This document shows positions 40,484 to 48,822 of a stretch of 64,000 bases of DNA, in pieces. The DNA lies in contig JAFXCQ010000030.1 in NCBI GenBank assembly GCA_017521425.1, forward strand, positions 62,001 through 126,000, given 5' to 3'. Under the pieces are notes generated by a model, which did not search any database, was not told the DNA's origin, and saw only the letters and a program-made list of their open reading frames with translations. Source of the DNA: Clostridia bacterium. GTDB lineage: Bacteria; Bacillota; Clostridia; Oscillospirales; Acutalibacteraceae. The position numbers and the translations under genes are program-made. How positions within the stretch are numbered: the first letter of the stretch is position 1; each line of letters opens with the position of its first letter.

Positions 40484-40966
40484 ATGAAATCGGAACTTTT
40501 AAAGCTTTTATGCCGAAACGCAAGATATACTAATGAAGAATTAGCAGTAATGCTCAGTAGTGATGAAAAAACTGTTGCAAAAACAATTGAAGAATTAGAA
40601 AAAGAGGGTATTATAAGAGGCTACAAAGCAGTTATTGACTGGGACAGCCTTGATGATGCTTATGTTTCTGCGATTGTTGAATTAAACGTTGTGCCTAAAG
40701 CAGATTTAGGTTTTGAAGAAGTTGCTGAAAAGGTTATGTCTTACCATGAGGTGGAATCTGTTTATTTAATGTCTGGTTCTTATGACCTTAATGTTGTTGT
40801 TAAAGGTAAAACACTCCAAGATGTTGCTCGTTTTGTTGCAAGAGAACTTGCTACAATTGATTCTGTTACATCTACAACAACTCACTTTGTTATGAGAAGA
40901 TATAAAGAAATGGATGTTCATTTGTGTGATATGGAGCACGATGACAGGGGGCAATTTTTATTATGA
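40484..40966 (+). CDS. Lrp/AsnC family transcriptional regulator
   Basis: 160 aa. An N-terminal helix-turn-helix (ELLKLLCRNARYTNEELAVM) and a C-terminal RAM/AsnC ligand-binding domain (VESVYLMSGSYDLNVVVKG). GGAGGGC precedes the ATG. It overlaps the aminotransferase start by four bases, so it probably responds to an amino acid handled by that enzyme. Confidence 0.94.
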   Translation: MKSELLKLLCRNARYTNEELAVMLSSDEKTVAKTIEELEKEGIIRGYKAVIDWDSLDDAYVSAIVELNVVPKADLGFEEVAEKVMSYHEVESVYLMSGSYDLNVVVKGKTLQDVARFVARELATIDSVTSTTTHFVMRRYKEMDVHLCDMEHDDRGQFLL

Positions 40967-42138
40967 TAGATTACGGTAAAATTTTAAATCCGACCGTAAC
41001 AGAAATAAAACCCTCTGGCATAAGAAAGTTTTTTGATATTGCCGAAACTATGGAAGATGTTATATCTTTAGGTGTTGGTGAACCTGATTTTCAGACTCCA
41101 TGGAGAATAAGAAAAGCAGGTATAAACTCACTTGAACGAGGCAAAACAAAATACAGTGCCAACAAAGGTTTAGGTGCTTTGAGAGTTGAGATTTCTCGCT
41201 ATTTAGAAAGAAAATATAATCTTAAATATAATCCTGATACAGAAATTCTTGTTACTATTGGTGGTAGTGAAGCAATTGATGGTGCTATAAGAGCAATTGT
41301 TACTTTCGGTGACGAAGTTATAATTCCACAACCAAGTTATGTGTGTTACGAACCGGTTACACGCCTTGCCGGTGGTGTGCCTGTTATTATTGAAACAAAG
41401 GCAGAAAATGACTTTAAAGTAACACCAGAAGAATTAAGAAATGCAATTACAGATAAAACAAAGGCTTTAATTCTTCCATACCCTTGCAACCCAACGGGTG
41501 CAGTTATGGAAAAAGATGATTTAGAAGCACTTTACGATGTAATTAAAGATACAAATATAATTGTTATTTCAGATGAAATTTACTCTGAACTTACTTATGG
41601 TGATGCACCACATACACCAGTTGCATCTTTAGAATGTTTTTATGACAGAACTATTACTATAAATGGTTTTTCAAAAGCATTTTCAATGACCGGCTGGCGT
41701 CTTGGTTACTGTTGTGGTCCTGAAGAAATATTGAGTCAGATTACAAAAATTCATCAGTTCAATATTATGTGCGCACCGACTACTTCACAGTATGCTGCAA
41801 TTGAAGCTTTAAGAAACTGTGACGAAGATGTGGAGCGTATGCACGAAGAATATGACAGAAGAAGAAAACTCATTGTAAATGGCTTTAACAAAATTGGTCT
41901 TACCTGTCGTGAGCCAAAGGGTGCTTTTTACTCTTTCCCTTGTATTAAGAGCACAGGTCTTACAAGTGAAGAATTCTGCGAAAGACTTTTAAAAGAAAAG
42001 AAAGTAGCGGTTGTGCCTGGTACTGCATTCGGGCAGGGTGGCGAAGGCTTTATAAGAGCTTCTTACTGCTATTCTGTTGAGCATATTATTAAGGCGCTTA
42101 AGAGAATTGAAGAGTTCGTTAATGAATTAAGTTGCTAG
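40963..42138 (+). CDS. Class I/II pyridoxal-phosphate aminotransferase
   Basis: 391 aa, fold type I. Motifs: DVISLGVGEPDFQTP, PYPCNPTGAV, VISDEIYSELTYG and the PLP lysine in GFSKAFSMTGWRLGY (K238). This is the aspartate/aromatic aminotransferase branch commonly paired with Lrp-type regulators. Substrate not determinable. The last codon and the TAG stop lie in the left arm of repeat G. Confidence 0.93.
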   Translation: MIDYGKILNPTVTEIKPSGIRKFFDIAETMEDVISLGVGEPDFQTPWRIRKAGINSLERGKTKYSANKGLGALRVEISRYLERKYNLKYNPDTEILVTIGGSEAIDGAIRAIVTFGDEVIIPQPSYVCYEPVTRLAGGVPVIIETKAENDFKVTPEELRNAITDKTKALILPYPCNPTGAVMEKDDLEALYDVIKDTNIIVISDEIYSELTYGDAPHTPVASLECFYDRTITINGFSKAFSMTGWRLGYCCGPEEILSQITKIHQFNIMCAPTTSQYAAIEALRNCDEDVERMHEEYDRRRKLIVNGFNKIGLTCREPKGAFYSFPCIKSTGLTSEEFCERLLKEKKVAVVPGTAFGQGGEGFIRASYCYSVEHIIKALKRIEEFVNELSC

Positions 42139-42280
42139 TGTGGCTAGTATGGCTAGTGTGACTAGTTATTAGTATAAAAACTAAAAATCCTATCATTCTT
42201 AGTTTCATTCAACTAAAAATGATAGGATATATTTATTTCTATAACACTAGCAACTAGCCATACTAGAAACTAGCAACTGA
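42130..42280. repeat. Heptad-arm hairpin element G
   Basis: Left arm (42131-42172) GTTGCTAGTGTGG with GCTAGTGTG, GCTAGTATG, GCTAGTGTG units (nine-base period here). Core (42184-42230) AAATCCTATCATTCTTAGTT / AACTAAAAATGATAGGATAT. Right arm (42243-42279) ACTAGCA, ACTAGCC, ATACTAGAA, ACTAGCA (mixed seven and nine). The left arm overlaps the end of the aminotransferase gene. Confidence 0.8.
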
Positions 42281-42310
42281 AAATATGATTTGTCTCATAA
42301 ATCATATTTT
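42280..42310 (-). terminator. Possible terminator of the OYE-type reductase
   Basis: AAATATGATTT, seven-base loop, AAATCATATTT. It overlaps the stop codon of the minus-strand gene. AT-rich and without a clean U-run, so a weak call. Confidence 0.35.
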
Positions 42311-44383
42311 CATAGCAACGTCCCAAGCCTGCCAGATAACAGTTCTGAGACTTCCAACTTTGAATGCGTCACCAATAACGTGAACATTTTTGCTCTTTTG
42401 TGCAACAGGAGCAGAGTTGTAACCAACAGAAAGAACTACTTTGTCAGCAGGAATTGTTTCTGTTTTGCCGTCTTTTGTCATAATAGTTACACTGTCATCA
42501 TTGATAGCAGTTGTTTTTGCTTCAAGGTAAACAGGAACATTCTTTGCTTTGAAGTAATCACGAAGGAAACTTGTGTTAGCAAGAGCAATACCAGGAGTTG
42601 TAATAAGGTCATCCTGCATTTCAACAATAGCAACATTTTTGCCATAAGTTCTGTGGAGTTCAAGTGCGATTTCGCAACCTGTAAGACCACCACCGATAAC
42701 AACTACATTTTGTGGAGCCTGTGACATATCGCCTAAAAGGAAGTCAACTGCTTCAACTGCCTTTTCTGCACCAGGAATAGGAATTCTCTTTGCGGTAGCA
42801 CCGGTAGCAACAATAACTTCGTCAGCATTAAGTGAAGCAACATCTTTAACTTCTGTATTCATATGAATTGTGATTTTATCATATTTTTTAACTTCACGGT
42901 TATACCAAGCAATAAGGTCACGGTCTTTTTCTTTATATGTAGGAGCAGCCGCAGCAATAAACACGCCACCTAATTTGTCTGTCTTTTCATAAAGGTCAAC
43001 TGTGTGTCCACGTTGTGCGAGAACAATAGCAGCTTCCATACCACCGATACCGCCACCGATAACAGCAACTTTCTTTGCTTTCTTTGCAGGTTCGATTTTA
43101 TATTTTTTAGACTGCATTGTTTTTGGGTTAAGAGCACAACGAGAAAGTCCCATTGTGTCGAAAAGGTCTTGTGTGTTTGCGTGACCTTTTGAAGATGAGA
43201 AGTTGAAACAACCACTGTGGCAACAGATACAAGGTTTAATTTCTTCGATTCTGTCGTCGATGATTTTTGTAATCCACTCTGGGTCAACAAGGAACTGACG
43301 AGCAACACCGAGACCATCAATTTTGCCTTCTTTAATTGCATCTGCAGCAACTGCAGGGTCCATTCTACCTGCACAAACAACAGGGATATCTACAAACTTT
43401 TTGATGTGAGCAACATCTTCAAGGTTGCAGTTTTCAGGCATATACATTGGTGGGTGAGCCCAGTACCAAGAGTCGTATGTACCATTATCAGCATTAAGCA
43501 TATCGTAACCAGCATCCTGAAGGTACTTAGCAGCTTTTTCAGATTCTGCCATAGCACGACCTGCTTCTTTATAATCTTTACCTTCAACTTCGTCAGGCAT
43601 TGCACCTTCGCAGAAACCTTTCATTTTTGACTCAACTGAGTAACGAAGTGAAACAGGGAATTTTTCACCGCAAGCACCTTTGATTGCTTTAACAACCTCT
43701 GTTGCGAAACGGAAACGGTTTTCAAAACTTCCTCCGTATTCGTCAGTACGTTTGTTAAAGAATTCAATTGCGAACTGGTCTAAAAGATAACCTTCGTGAA
43801 CTGCGTGAACTTCAACACCGTCAACGCCTGCGTCCATACAAAGCTTTGCAGTTTTTGCATAAGCTTCAATAATCTCGTGGATTTGTTCAACTGTCATTTC
43901 AGGGCAGATGATGTCGTGAGCCCAACGAGATGGTTGTGGAGAAGGTGAGGCCAATTCGTGAGAAGTATCAATAATTGGTTTTACAAGTGCACGGGTAAAT
44001 TTATTTTTGTGAAGTGGTGCAATAAGGTCTGTAATAGCCCAAGAACGACCCATACCAGCAGTAAGCTGAATAAATAATTTTGCACCTGTTTTATGGATTT
44101 CATCCATAAACTCTTTGAGTTCTTCAAACATTTTTGGATTTTGCCAGAGCCATTTACCTCTGATTGTATCACGGAGTGGTGCAATACCAGGGATAATAAG
44201 ACCAACATTGTTGTTTGCTCTTTCAATAAAGAGTTTAGCCGCTTCCTTATCAAAATGGCAACCGCCGATTTCAAACCAACCAAAGAGTGATGTACCACCC
44301 ATAGGGCACATAACAATTCTGTTTTTAATCTCAACATCGCCTATTTTCCAAGGGGTAAACAATGCATCGTATTGTTGATTCAT
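42302..44383 (-). CDS. NADH:flavin oxidoreductase / 2,4-dienoyl-CoA reductase family (OYE)
   Basis: 693 aa from the ATG behind AAGGATG; an ATG four codons earlier lies in that site. Residues 1-370 are an old-yellow-enzyme FMN barrel (DGVEVHAVHEGYLLDQF). A 4Fe-4S motif follows (CICCHSGC, residues 1/4/8 of the classic spacing, with the last Cys 24 residues on). The C-terminal part has FAD and NAD(P) binding folds (VAVIGGGIGGMEAA; VVVIGGGLTGCEIA). The architecture is that of FadH, BaiCD/BaiH and enoate reductases. The insertion before the last Cys is longer than in FadH. Single gene. Confidence 0.9.
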   Translation of the reverse strand: MNQQYDALFTPWKIGDVEIKNRIVMCPMGGTSLFGWFEIGGCHFDKEAAKLFIERANNNVGLIIPGIAPLRDTIRGKWLWQNPKMFEELKEFMDEIHKTGAKLFIQLTAGMGRSWAITDLIAPLHKNKFTRALVKPIIDTSHELASPSPQPSRWAHDIICPEMTVEQIHEIIEAYAKTAKLCMDAGVDGVEVHAVHEGYLLDQFAIEFFNKRTDEYGGSFENRFRFATEVVKAIKGACGEKFPVSLRYSVESKMKGFCEGAMPDEVEGKDYKEAGRAMAESEKAAKYLQDAGYDMLNADNGTYDSWYWAHPPMYMPENCNLEDVAHIKKFVDIPVVCAGRMDPAVAADAIKEGKIDGLGVARQFLVDPEWITKIIDDRIEEIKPCICCHSGCFNFSSSKGHANTQDLFDTMGLSRCALNPKTMQSKKYKIEPAKKAKKVAVIGGGIGGMEAAIVLAQRGHTVDLYEKTDKLGGVFIAAAAPTYKEKDRDLIAWYNREVKKYDKITIHMNTEVKDVASLNADEVIVATGATAKRIPIPGAEKAVEAVDFLLGDMSQAPQNVVVIGGGLTGCEIALELHRTYGKNVAIVEMQDDLITTPGIALANTSFLRDYFKAKNVPVYLEAKTTAINDDSVTIMTKDGKTETIPADKVVLSVGYNSAPVAQKSKNVHVIGDAFKVGSLRTVIWQAWDVAMKI

Positions 44384-44467
44384 CAAAACACACATCCTTA
44401 AAAATTTTATACATTTATATTGTATAAAAAAAACGACATAAAGTCAAGGATTTTATTGGAAAATAGA

Positions 44468-44488
44468 TGGTTGTCAGTTGTCAGTTGG
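44468..44488. repeat. Solitary heptad arm at a gene end
   Basis: GGTTGTCAGTTGTCAGTTGG: TTGTCAG in tandem, overlapping the stop and last codons of the minus-strand membrane protein. No partner arm or core was found nearby. Confidence 0.45.
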
Positions 44489-45001
44489 TGTTTCTTTTTG
44501 TTTTTTCTTAATGTGTTTAAATATCGGTAATGACAAAAGTGCTGTAATAATGATAATTATTGATAAAGTATTGCTTTCTAACCATATATCGGTAACCAAG
44601 TTGATAGAATCGAAACTGAAATAAGCTAATCTTCCTATAGGGTATAAAATCAGACCGATTGTAAACATATATACCCACGAAAGAATGTTGCCATCATCGA
44701 GAAAAAATGTTGAAATAAAAGCACTTACAGCAGGGAGAAGTACACCTATGAGTGAACCATAATATATATAATCTGAATTGAAGCGTTTGCCGATAAATGA
44801 CCATAAATAAAGCCATAAGAACATACAAGGAAACATAATAATGGATATAGTATCTAATAAATAAAAATTACTGAATATATCAAAATCTTCAAAATATTCA
44901 ATTATAAATAAATCATCCTGTAAGATACCTGCCACTATCCAGAATATTATTGGTGGTGTAATGCCTATCAATATTTGTGGTATTTTTCCCATTTTTTTCA
45001 T
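44474..45001 (-). CDS. Multi-pass membrane protein, tandem paralogue 3
   Basis: 175 aa with about five transmembrane helices. Similar to the preceding gene, sharing PPIIFWIVA/PVAIFLIVA, the GxLLPAxSxFxxxFFxDDGNIL segment and the C-terminal TIIIIITLLSLPIFK type helix. Unknown function. GGTGATTTT precedes the ATG. The last codons lie in two TTGTCAG heptads (44468-44487), a solitary arm of the repeat family. Confidence 0.7.
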   Translation of the reverse strand: MKKMGKIPQILIGITPPIIFWIVAGILQDDLFIIEYFEDFDIFSNFYLLDTISIIMFPCMFLWLYLWSFIGKRFNSDYIYYGSLIGVLLPAVSAFISTFFLDDGNILSWVYMFTIGLILYPIGRLAYFSFDSINLVTDIWLESNTLSIIIIITALLSLPIFKHIKKKQKETPTDN

Positions 45002-45005
45002 AAAA

Positions 45006-45548
45006 TCACCTTTTTTTCTTTAAAACCTTGAAAAGTAATAACGATATAAGAGTTATAATTATGATTATTGTTGATATTGTATCATAGTCTAAATATATAA
45101 AGAATATAGAGTGAATATCATTAATATGCAAGAAGGATTCTATACCTTCAAGTGTATAATAAAAAAGCATTCCGAAAGGTCGTAAAATTAAACCTATTGT
45201 AAAAGCATATATCCAAGTGAGAATATTACCATCATCTGTGAAAAATCCGGTAATAACAGAACTTGCCGCAGGGAGAAGGATGCCTGTAAGTGCACCGTAA
45301 TATATGAAATCGATTTTAAACCATTTACAAAGAATTGCCCAGAGGTACACTAAAAAGAAAATGCCCAAAAACATAGAAACAGTTATGACATTTGTAAAAT
45401 AACCGTATCTCAGGCTAAAGGTGTTTTCAAATCCAAATGACGGGTCGTATGAAAAAAGAATATCTTGAAAAACAGCTGCTACAATAAGAAATATAGCGAC
45501 AGGAATAACGCCTATAGAAAATTGAATAATTTTTGTTGATGTTTTCAT
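45006..45548 (-). CDS. Multi-pass membrane protein, tandem paralogue 2
   Basis: 180 aa, about five transmembrane helices, clearly paralogous to its downstream neighbour (DDGNILTWIYAFTIGLILRP against DDGNILSWVYMFTIGLILYP). Its ATG overlaps the stop of the upstream gene by four bases, and the next gene starts four bases after its stop, so the three form one operon. No family name recognised. Confidence 0.7.
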   Translation of the reverse strand: MKTSTKIIQFSIGVIPVAIFLIVAAVFQDILFSYDPSFGFENTFSLRYGYFTNVITVSMFLGIFFLVYLWAILCKWFKIDFIYYGALTGILLPAASSVITGFFTDDGNILTWIYAFTIGLILRPFGMLFYYTLEGIESFLHINDIHSIFFIYLDYDTISTIIIIITLISLLLFKVLKKKR

Positions 45549-46027
45549 AAAATCACCCTTTTATATTTGATTTTGTAAATAACGAGACTGATAATTGGTG
45601 ACATAAATCCGATTATTGTAGCAATTATTGAAGAAATATTATCATCTGGAAATGCGAACATCAAACCACCTACAGGAGTACAAAGAAGGAAAGGTAAAGC
45701 TGAGAATGGATATATTATATATCCCGCAAGAGAGGAATCACCAATTTGAATCCAACATAGAAGTAATGATATTAAAGGAATTATTTCAGTTATAAAAGCA
45801 CCTTTCCAATAATATTTTTTATTTGTTTTAGTCGAGTAAAGAGCAATAAATATATTGTAACCTAAAAACAATATAAAGAATATTCTGCCAAGCCCCAGTT
45901 CAGAGTACCCTAAATCTAAAAGGTCGCCACCCACTATTACACCTGATAATAAAATTGATAACCCCCAAATAAATGCTGATGAAAAGATACCTGCTATAAT
46001 TTGTTTTAATTTATTTTTGTTTGTCAT
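45545..46027 (-). CDS. Multi-pass membrane protein, tandem paralogue 1
   Basis: 160 aa from the ATG behind AAAGGAG; an upstream in-frame ATG precedes that site. About five transmembrane helices. It is more distant from the next two but shares the five-helix plan and the final SLVIYKIKYK-type end. First gene of the three-gene unit. Function unknown. Confidence 0.65.
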   Translation of the reverse strand: MTNKNKLKQIIAGIFSSAFIWGLSILLSGVIVGGDLLDLGYSELGLGRIFFILFLGYNIFIALYSTKTNKKYYWKGAFITEIIPLISLLLCWIQIGDSSLAGYIIYPFSALPFLLCTPVGGLMFAFPDDNISSIIATIIGFMSPIISLVIYKIKYKRVIL

Positions 46028-46138
46028 AAGAAACACTCCTTTTTGTTTTCTTTTCATCTACATAATATCAATTTGTTTTTTTTAAAGTACCAAAATGTAA
46101 CTTTTGGGCATTTTTTTGTAATTTTTGGTAAAGAAATA

Positions 46139-46162
46139 CGGGTAACGGAAAACCGTTACCCG
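46139..46162 (-). terminator. Hairpin behind the GH3 gene
   Basis: CGGGTAACGG, AAAA loop, CCGTTACCCG. Ten-bp stem without a strong U-run; probably the 3' end of the minus-strand operon. Confidence 0.55.
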
Positions 46163-46180
46163 AAAGATAAATATTAAAAT

Positions 46181-47947
46181 TTAAATTTTTGTGTCCCACA
46201 TACCACAGAAACTATCAATTGGGTCCTGACCTTTAAAAGCATCTGGTCCTGTAAGAAGATTATCAACTAAAGCATCAAGTGTAGAAGGTTTTGAGTCGTA
46301 AGCATTTATATAAGTTCTTACCTGTGGAATATCTGCAAGCATTGTTGGTGCATTAACACTTATTGCAACAACAGGAGTTTCAAAAACATACCACGGAATT
46401 TCACCGCCACCTTTTGACATACCAAATGACGGTCTGCCTGTCATAACATCACAGAGTGTAATAATTAAATCCTGACCTGAAACAAAATCTTTAATAGCAT
46501 TTTTACCTGCAAAATAAAGGTTAAGACTTGGTTTTTCACCAGCGGCGATTTGTGCATTCATTTTATCAAGTGGACTTTCATAAATAAATGCGTCAAAGCC
46601 CTTTTCAATAAGTCTGTCTTTTAATTCTTCAGCAGGGTTCTTTTTACCTCCGCCCATCATCATTTTCATAAGTGCATCCATAGGACCTGCCGCACCTTTA
46701 ATATAAACAATCATAACTCGTTTATATTTTGAAGGAGAGAGTGGTAAAACATCTTTATCTTTATATTTAACAAGTGTAATAGCTTCTTTACTGATAGCCT
46801 CACTTGCTTTTTTGTACTCATCCTTACCCATAACTTCATTAGCAGGTGTTTTAGGTACAAGCTCATCTTTTGCTTTTTTATTAAGCCCCATTTTTGCTTT
46901 AAGACCTAAAATTCTCGTAAGAGCTTCAATTATTCTTTCTTCGGTGATTACGCCTGATTTGTAAGCCTCAAGCATTGTGTTGAAATCTTCATCAGGGTCA
47001 TTAAAGAATAAGAACATATCACAACCGGCATTTATTGCAGCAGGGAGCATTTCTTTTCTTGTCATTCTGTCGGTCATAGCAACCATGTGACTTGCATCTG
47101 TAACAACCATACCATTGAAACCTAATTTTTCTCTTAAAAGACCGGTCATAATTTCAGGGCAGAGAGTTGCAGGGAGCATTTCATCGTCAGTAATGTCAGG
47201 CTTTATCTCTTTCATATATGTTGGCATCATAATGTGGCCACCCATAATAGCATCGAGGTCATTGTTAATTAACTCTTTATACACATAGCCATAGGTTTCC
47301 ATCCATTTTTCAGTACCAAAGTCATTTATATTGTTTGAAATATGAGCATCTCTGAAGTCAATACCGTTACCTGGGAAGTGCTTAGCAGCACAAGCAAATC
47401 CCTCTACTGTATGAGCGCCTCTTAAATATTCAACACTCATTTCTGCAACACGTTTCGGATCATTACCAAATGCACGGGAAACAATTTCGGTGTTCTGCCA
47501 GTTATAATGAATATCACAAACAGGTGCAAAAGCCATATTACAACCCATAGCTGCCGCTTCTTCGTTTGCATATTTACCTAATTTATATGCGTGAGTTTTG
47601 TTGCGTGTTGCACCGATTTTAATCCCGTTACCAATGAATGTACCGTCAGAGCAACCACCGTCACCGCCTGCTTCGGTGTTACAAGCAATAATAAGCGGAA
47701 TTTTAGCATATTTCTGTAAAATAGCATTCTGATTTTGTACCGCAACTGCCGGCATATTGTTGTAACGACAACCACCGAGATGATATTTTTCCATAAGATT
47801 TTTCAGATATTCTTCATCAACGCCTGCGGTAAGTTGGAAGAATAACTGACCAACCTTTTCTTCATCGGTCATAGAATTGATGGTGTCATTTACCCATTTG
47901 ATATCTTCGTCTGAAAGATAAAAAGGTTTTGCTTTTAAATTAACCAT
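46181..47947 (-). CDS. Glycoside hydrolase family 3 (beta-N-acetylhexosaminidase-like)
   Basis: 588 aa. GH3 barrel with FAPVCDIHYNWQNT, the KHFPGNGIDFRDAH motif and the nucleophile Asp of VVTDASHM (D284), then a C-terminal alpha/beta domain. KHFPG(N/H)G with the following D and H is typical of the NagZ/hexosaminidase branch rather than beta-glucosidases. Cytoplasmic, with no signal peptide. Last gene of an operon with a sugar transporter and a phosphatase. Likely cleaves an imported amino-sugar or glucoside disaccharide. Confidence 0.88.
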   Translation of the reverse strand: MVNLKAKPFYLSDEDIKWVNDTINSMTDEEKVGQLFFQLTAGVDEEYLKNLMEKYHLGGCRYNNMPAVAVQNQNAILQKYAKIPLIIACNTEAGGDGGCSDGTFIGNGIKIGATRNKTHAYKLGKYANEEAAAMGCNMAFAPVCDIHYNWQNTEIVSRAFGNDPKRVAEMSVEYLRGAHTVEGFACAAKHFPGNGIDFRDAHISNNINDFGTEKWMETYGYVYKELINNDLDAIMGGHIMMPTYMKEIKPDITDDEMLPATLCPEIMTGLLREKLGFNGMVVTDASHMVAMTDRMTRKEMLPAAINAGCDMFLFFNDPDEDFNTMLEAYKSGVITEERIIEALTRILGLKAKMGLNKKAKDELVPKTPANEVMGKDEYKKASEAISKEAITLVKYKDKDVLPLSPSKYKRVMIVYIKGAAGPMDALMKMMMGGGKKNPAEELKDRLIEKGFDAFIYESPLDKMNAQIAAGEKPSLNLYFAGKNAIKDFVSGQDLIITLCDVMTGRPSFGMSKGGGEIPWYVFETPVVAISVNAPTMLADIPQVRTYINAYDSKPSTLDALVDNLLTGPDAFKGQDPIDSFCGMWDTKI

Positions 47948-47971
47948 ATTGAAATACCTGCCTTTTATAAT

Positions 47972-48817
47972 TTATTCCGCACCGAGATTTTTGTAAAAAT
48001 CTCGTTTTTTTACTGTTTCATATTCTTTATATGAACCGGATAAAAGATGTAAAAAACCTTGATTTATAAAGTCTTGCCACGATTCTTTTTCGTTTTTTAC
48101 TAAAATAGGGTAGTAGAAAACGTCATTTGTTTCTGCTGCTTTTAAGTCACCCGGAGCATCACCACACATAAGCACATTTTCTTTTTTGTAACCCTTTTTT
48201 AAAAGTTCTGAAATACAAAAAGCTTTACTGCCGACGTTTTGCGTAAGTACAATATCAGTATGCTCCAGGAGGCTGTGCTTTTCCCATTCGTCTAAAACCG
48301 CACCTAAATTTGCACTCGACACAATTGCAATATCAGCTTTTTCGTGAGCAAGTTTTAATGCATCCTTTACAAGTGGAAATGGTTTGATTTCACTTTCGGG
48401 TAATCTTTTAATTGAATTATTGACCATTTCACTCCACTTTAAATCAAGTTTGAAAATCTCTTTTTCAGGGTGGTTTTCAATTTCTTTCTTCAAAGCGTCG
48501 TTTGACAGCTCGTCGGCATTTTCCGACCAAAAAATTAAGTCGGCAATCCCGTCTATCGCTTGATATTGCTCGCTTATTTCGGCTAAAGCCATACTTAAAC
48601 CTTTAAAACGGTTGATGCCACGAGTTAACGTGTATAGGTTTATTTCGTTCCATCTTGAGAGTATTTCTTTTTCATATTTTTGAAGCGACCATACATCTAC
48701 CATACAAGGACCAAAACAGCGAATGTGTTTTATGTCCATTGTGTCCATAGCGCAACCATCACTGTCAACACAAACAAGAAAATCTTTTGTTTTTTTGAAT
48801 TCAGAAAGTGTAATCAT
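47972..48817 (-). CDS. HAD superfamily hydrolase
   Basis: 281 aa from the ATG behind AAAGG. HAD motif I is DSDGCAMDTMD (residues about 14-24), motif II IVSSANL, then a Lys and a motif III CGDAPGDLKAA. The first Asp pair is DxDG, compatible with phosphatase activity. It lies 5 bases behind the transporter gene and 24 bases before GH3, so it probably dephosphorylates a sugar phosphate of the same pathway. Inference from context. Confidence 0.85.
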   Translation of the reverse strand: MITLSEFKKTKDFLVCVDSDGCAMDTMDIKHIRCFGPCMVDVWSLQKYEKEILSRWNEINLYTLTRGINRFKGLSMALAEISEQYQAIDGIADLIFWSENADELSNDALKKEIENHPEKEIFKLDLKWSEMVNNSIKRLPESEIKPFPLVKDALKLAHEKADIAIVSSANLGAVLDEWEKHSLLEHTDIVLTQNVGSKAFCISELLKKGYKKENVLMCGDAPGDLKAAETNDVFYYPILVKNEKESWQDFINQGFLHLLSGSYKEYETVKKRDFYKNLGAE

Positions 48818-48822
48818 ACTTA

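Noticed and set aside
43217-43630. Antisense frames within the OYE-type reductase gene
   Set aside because: Low-complexity translations caused by the coding bias on the opposite strand.
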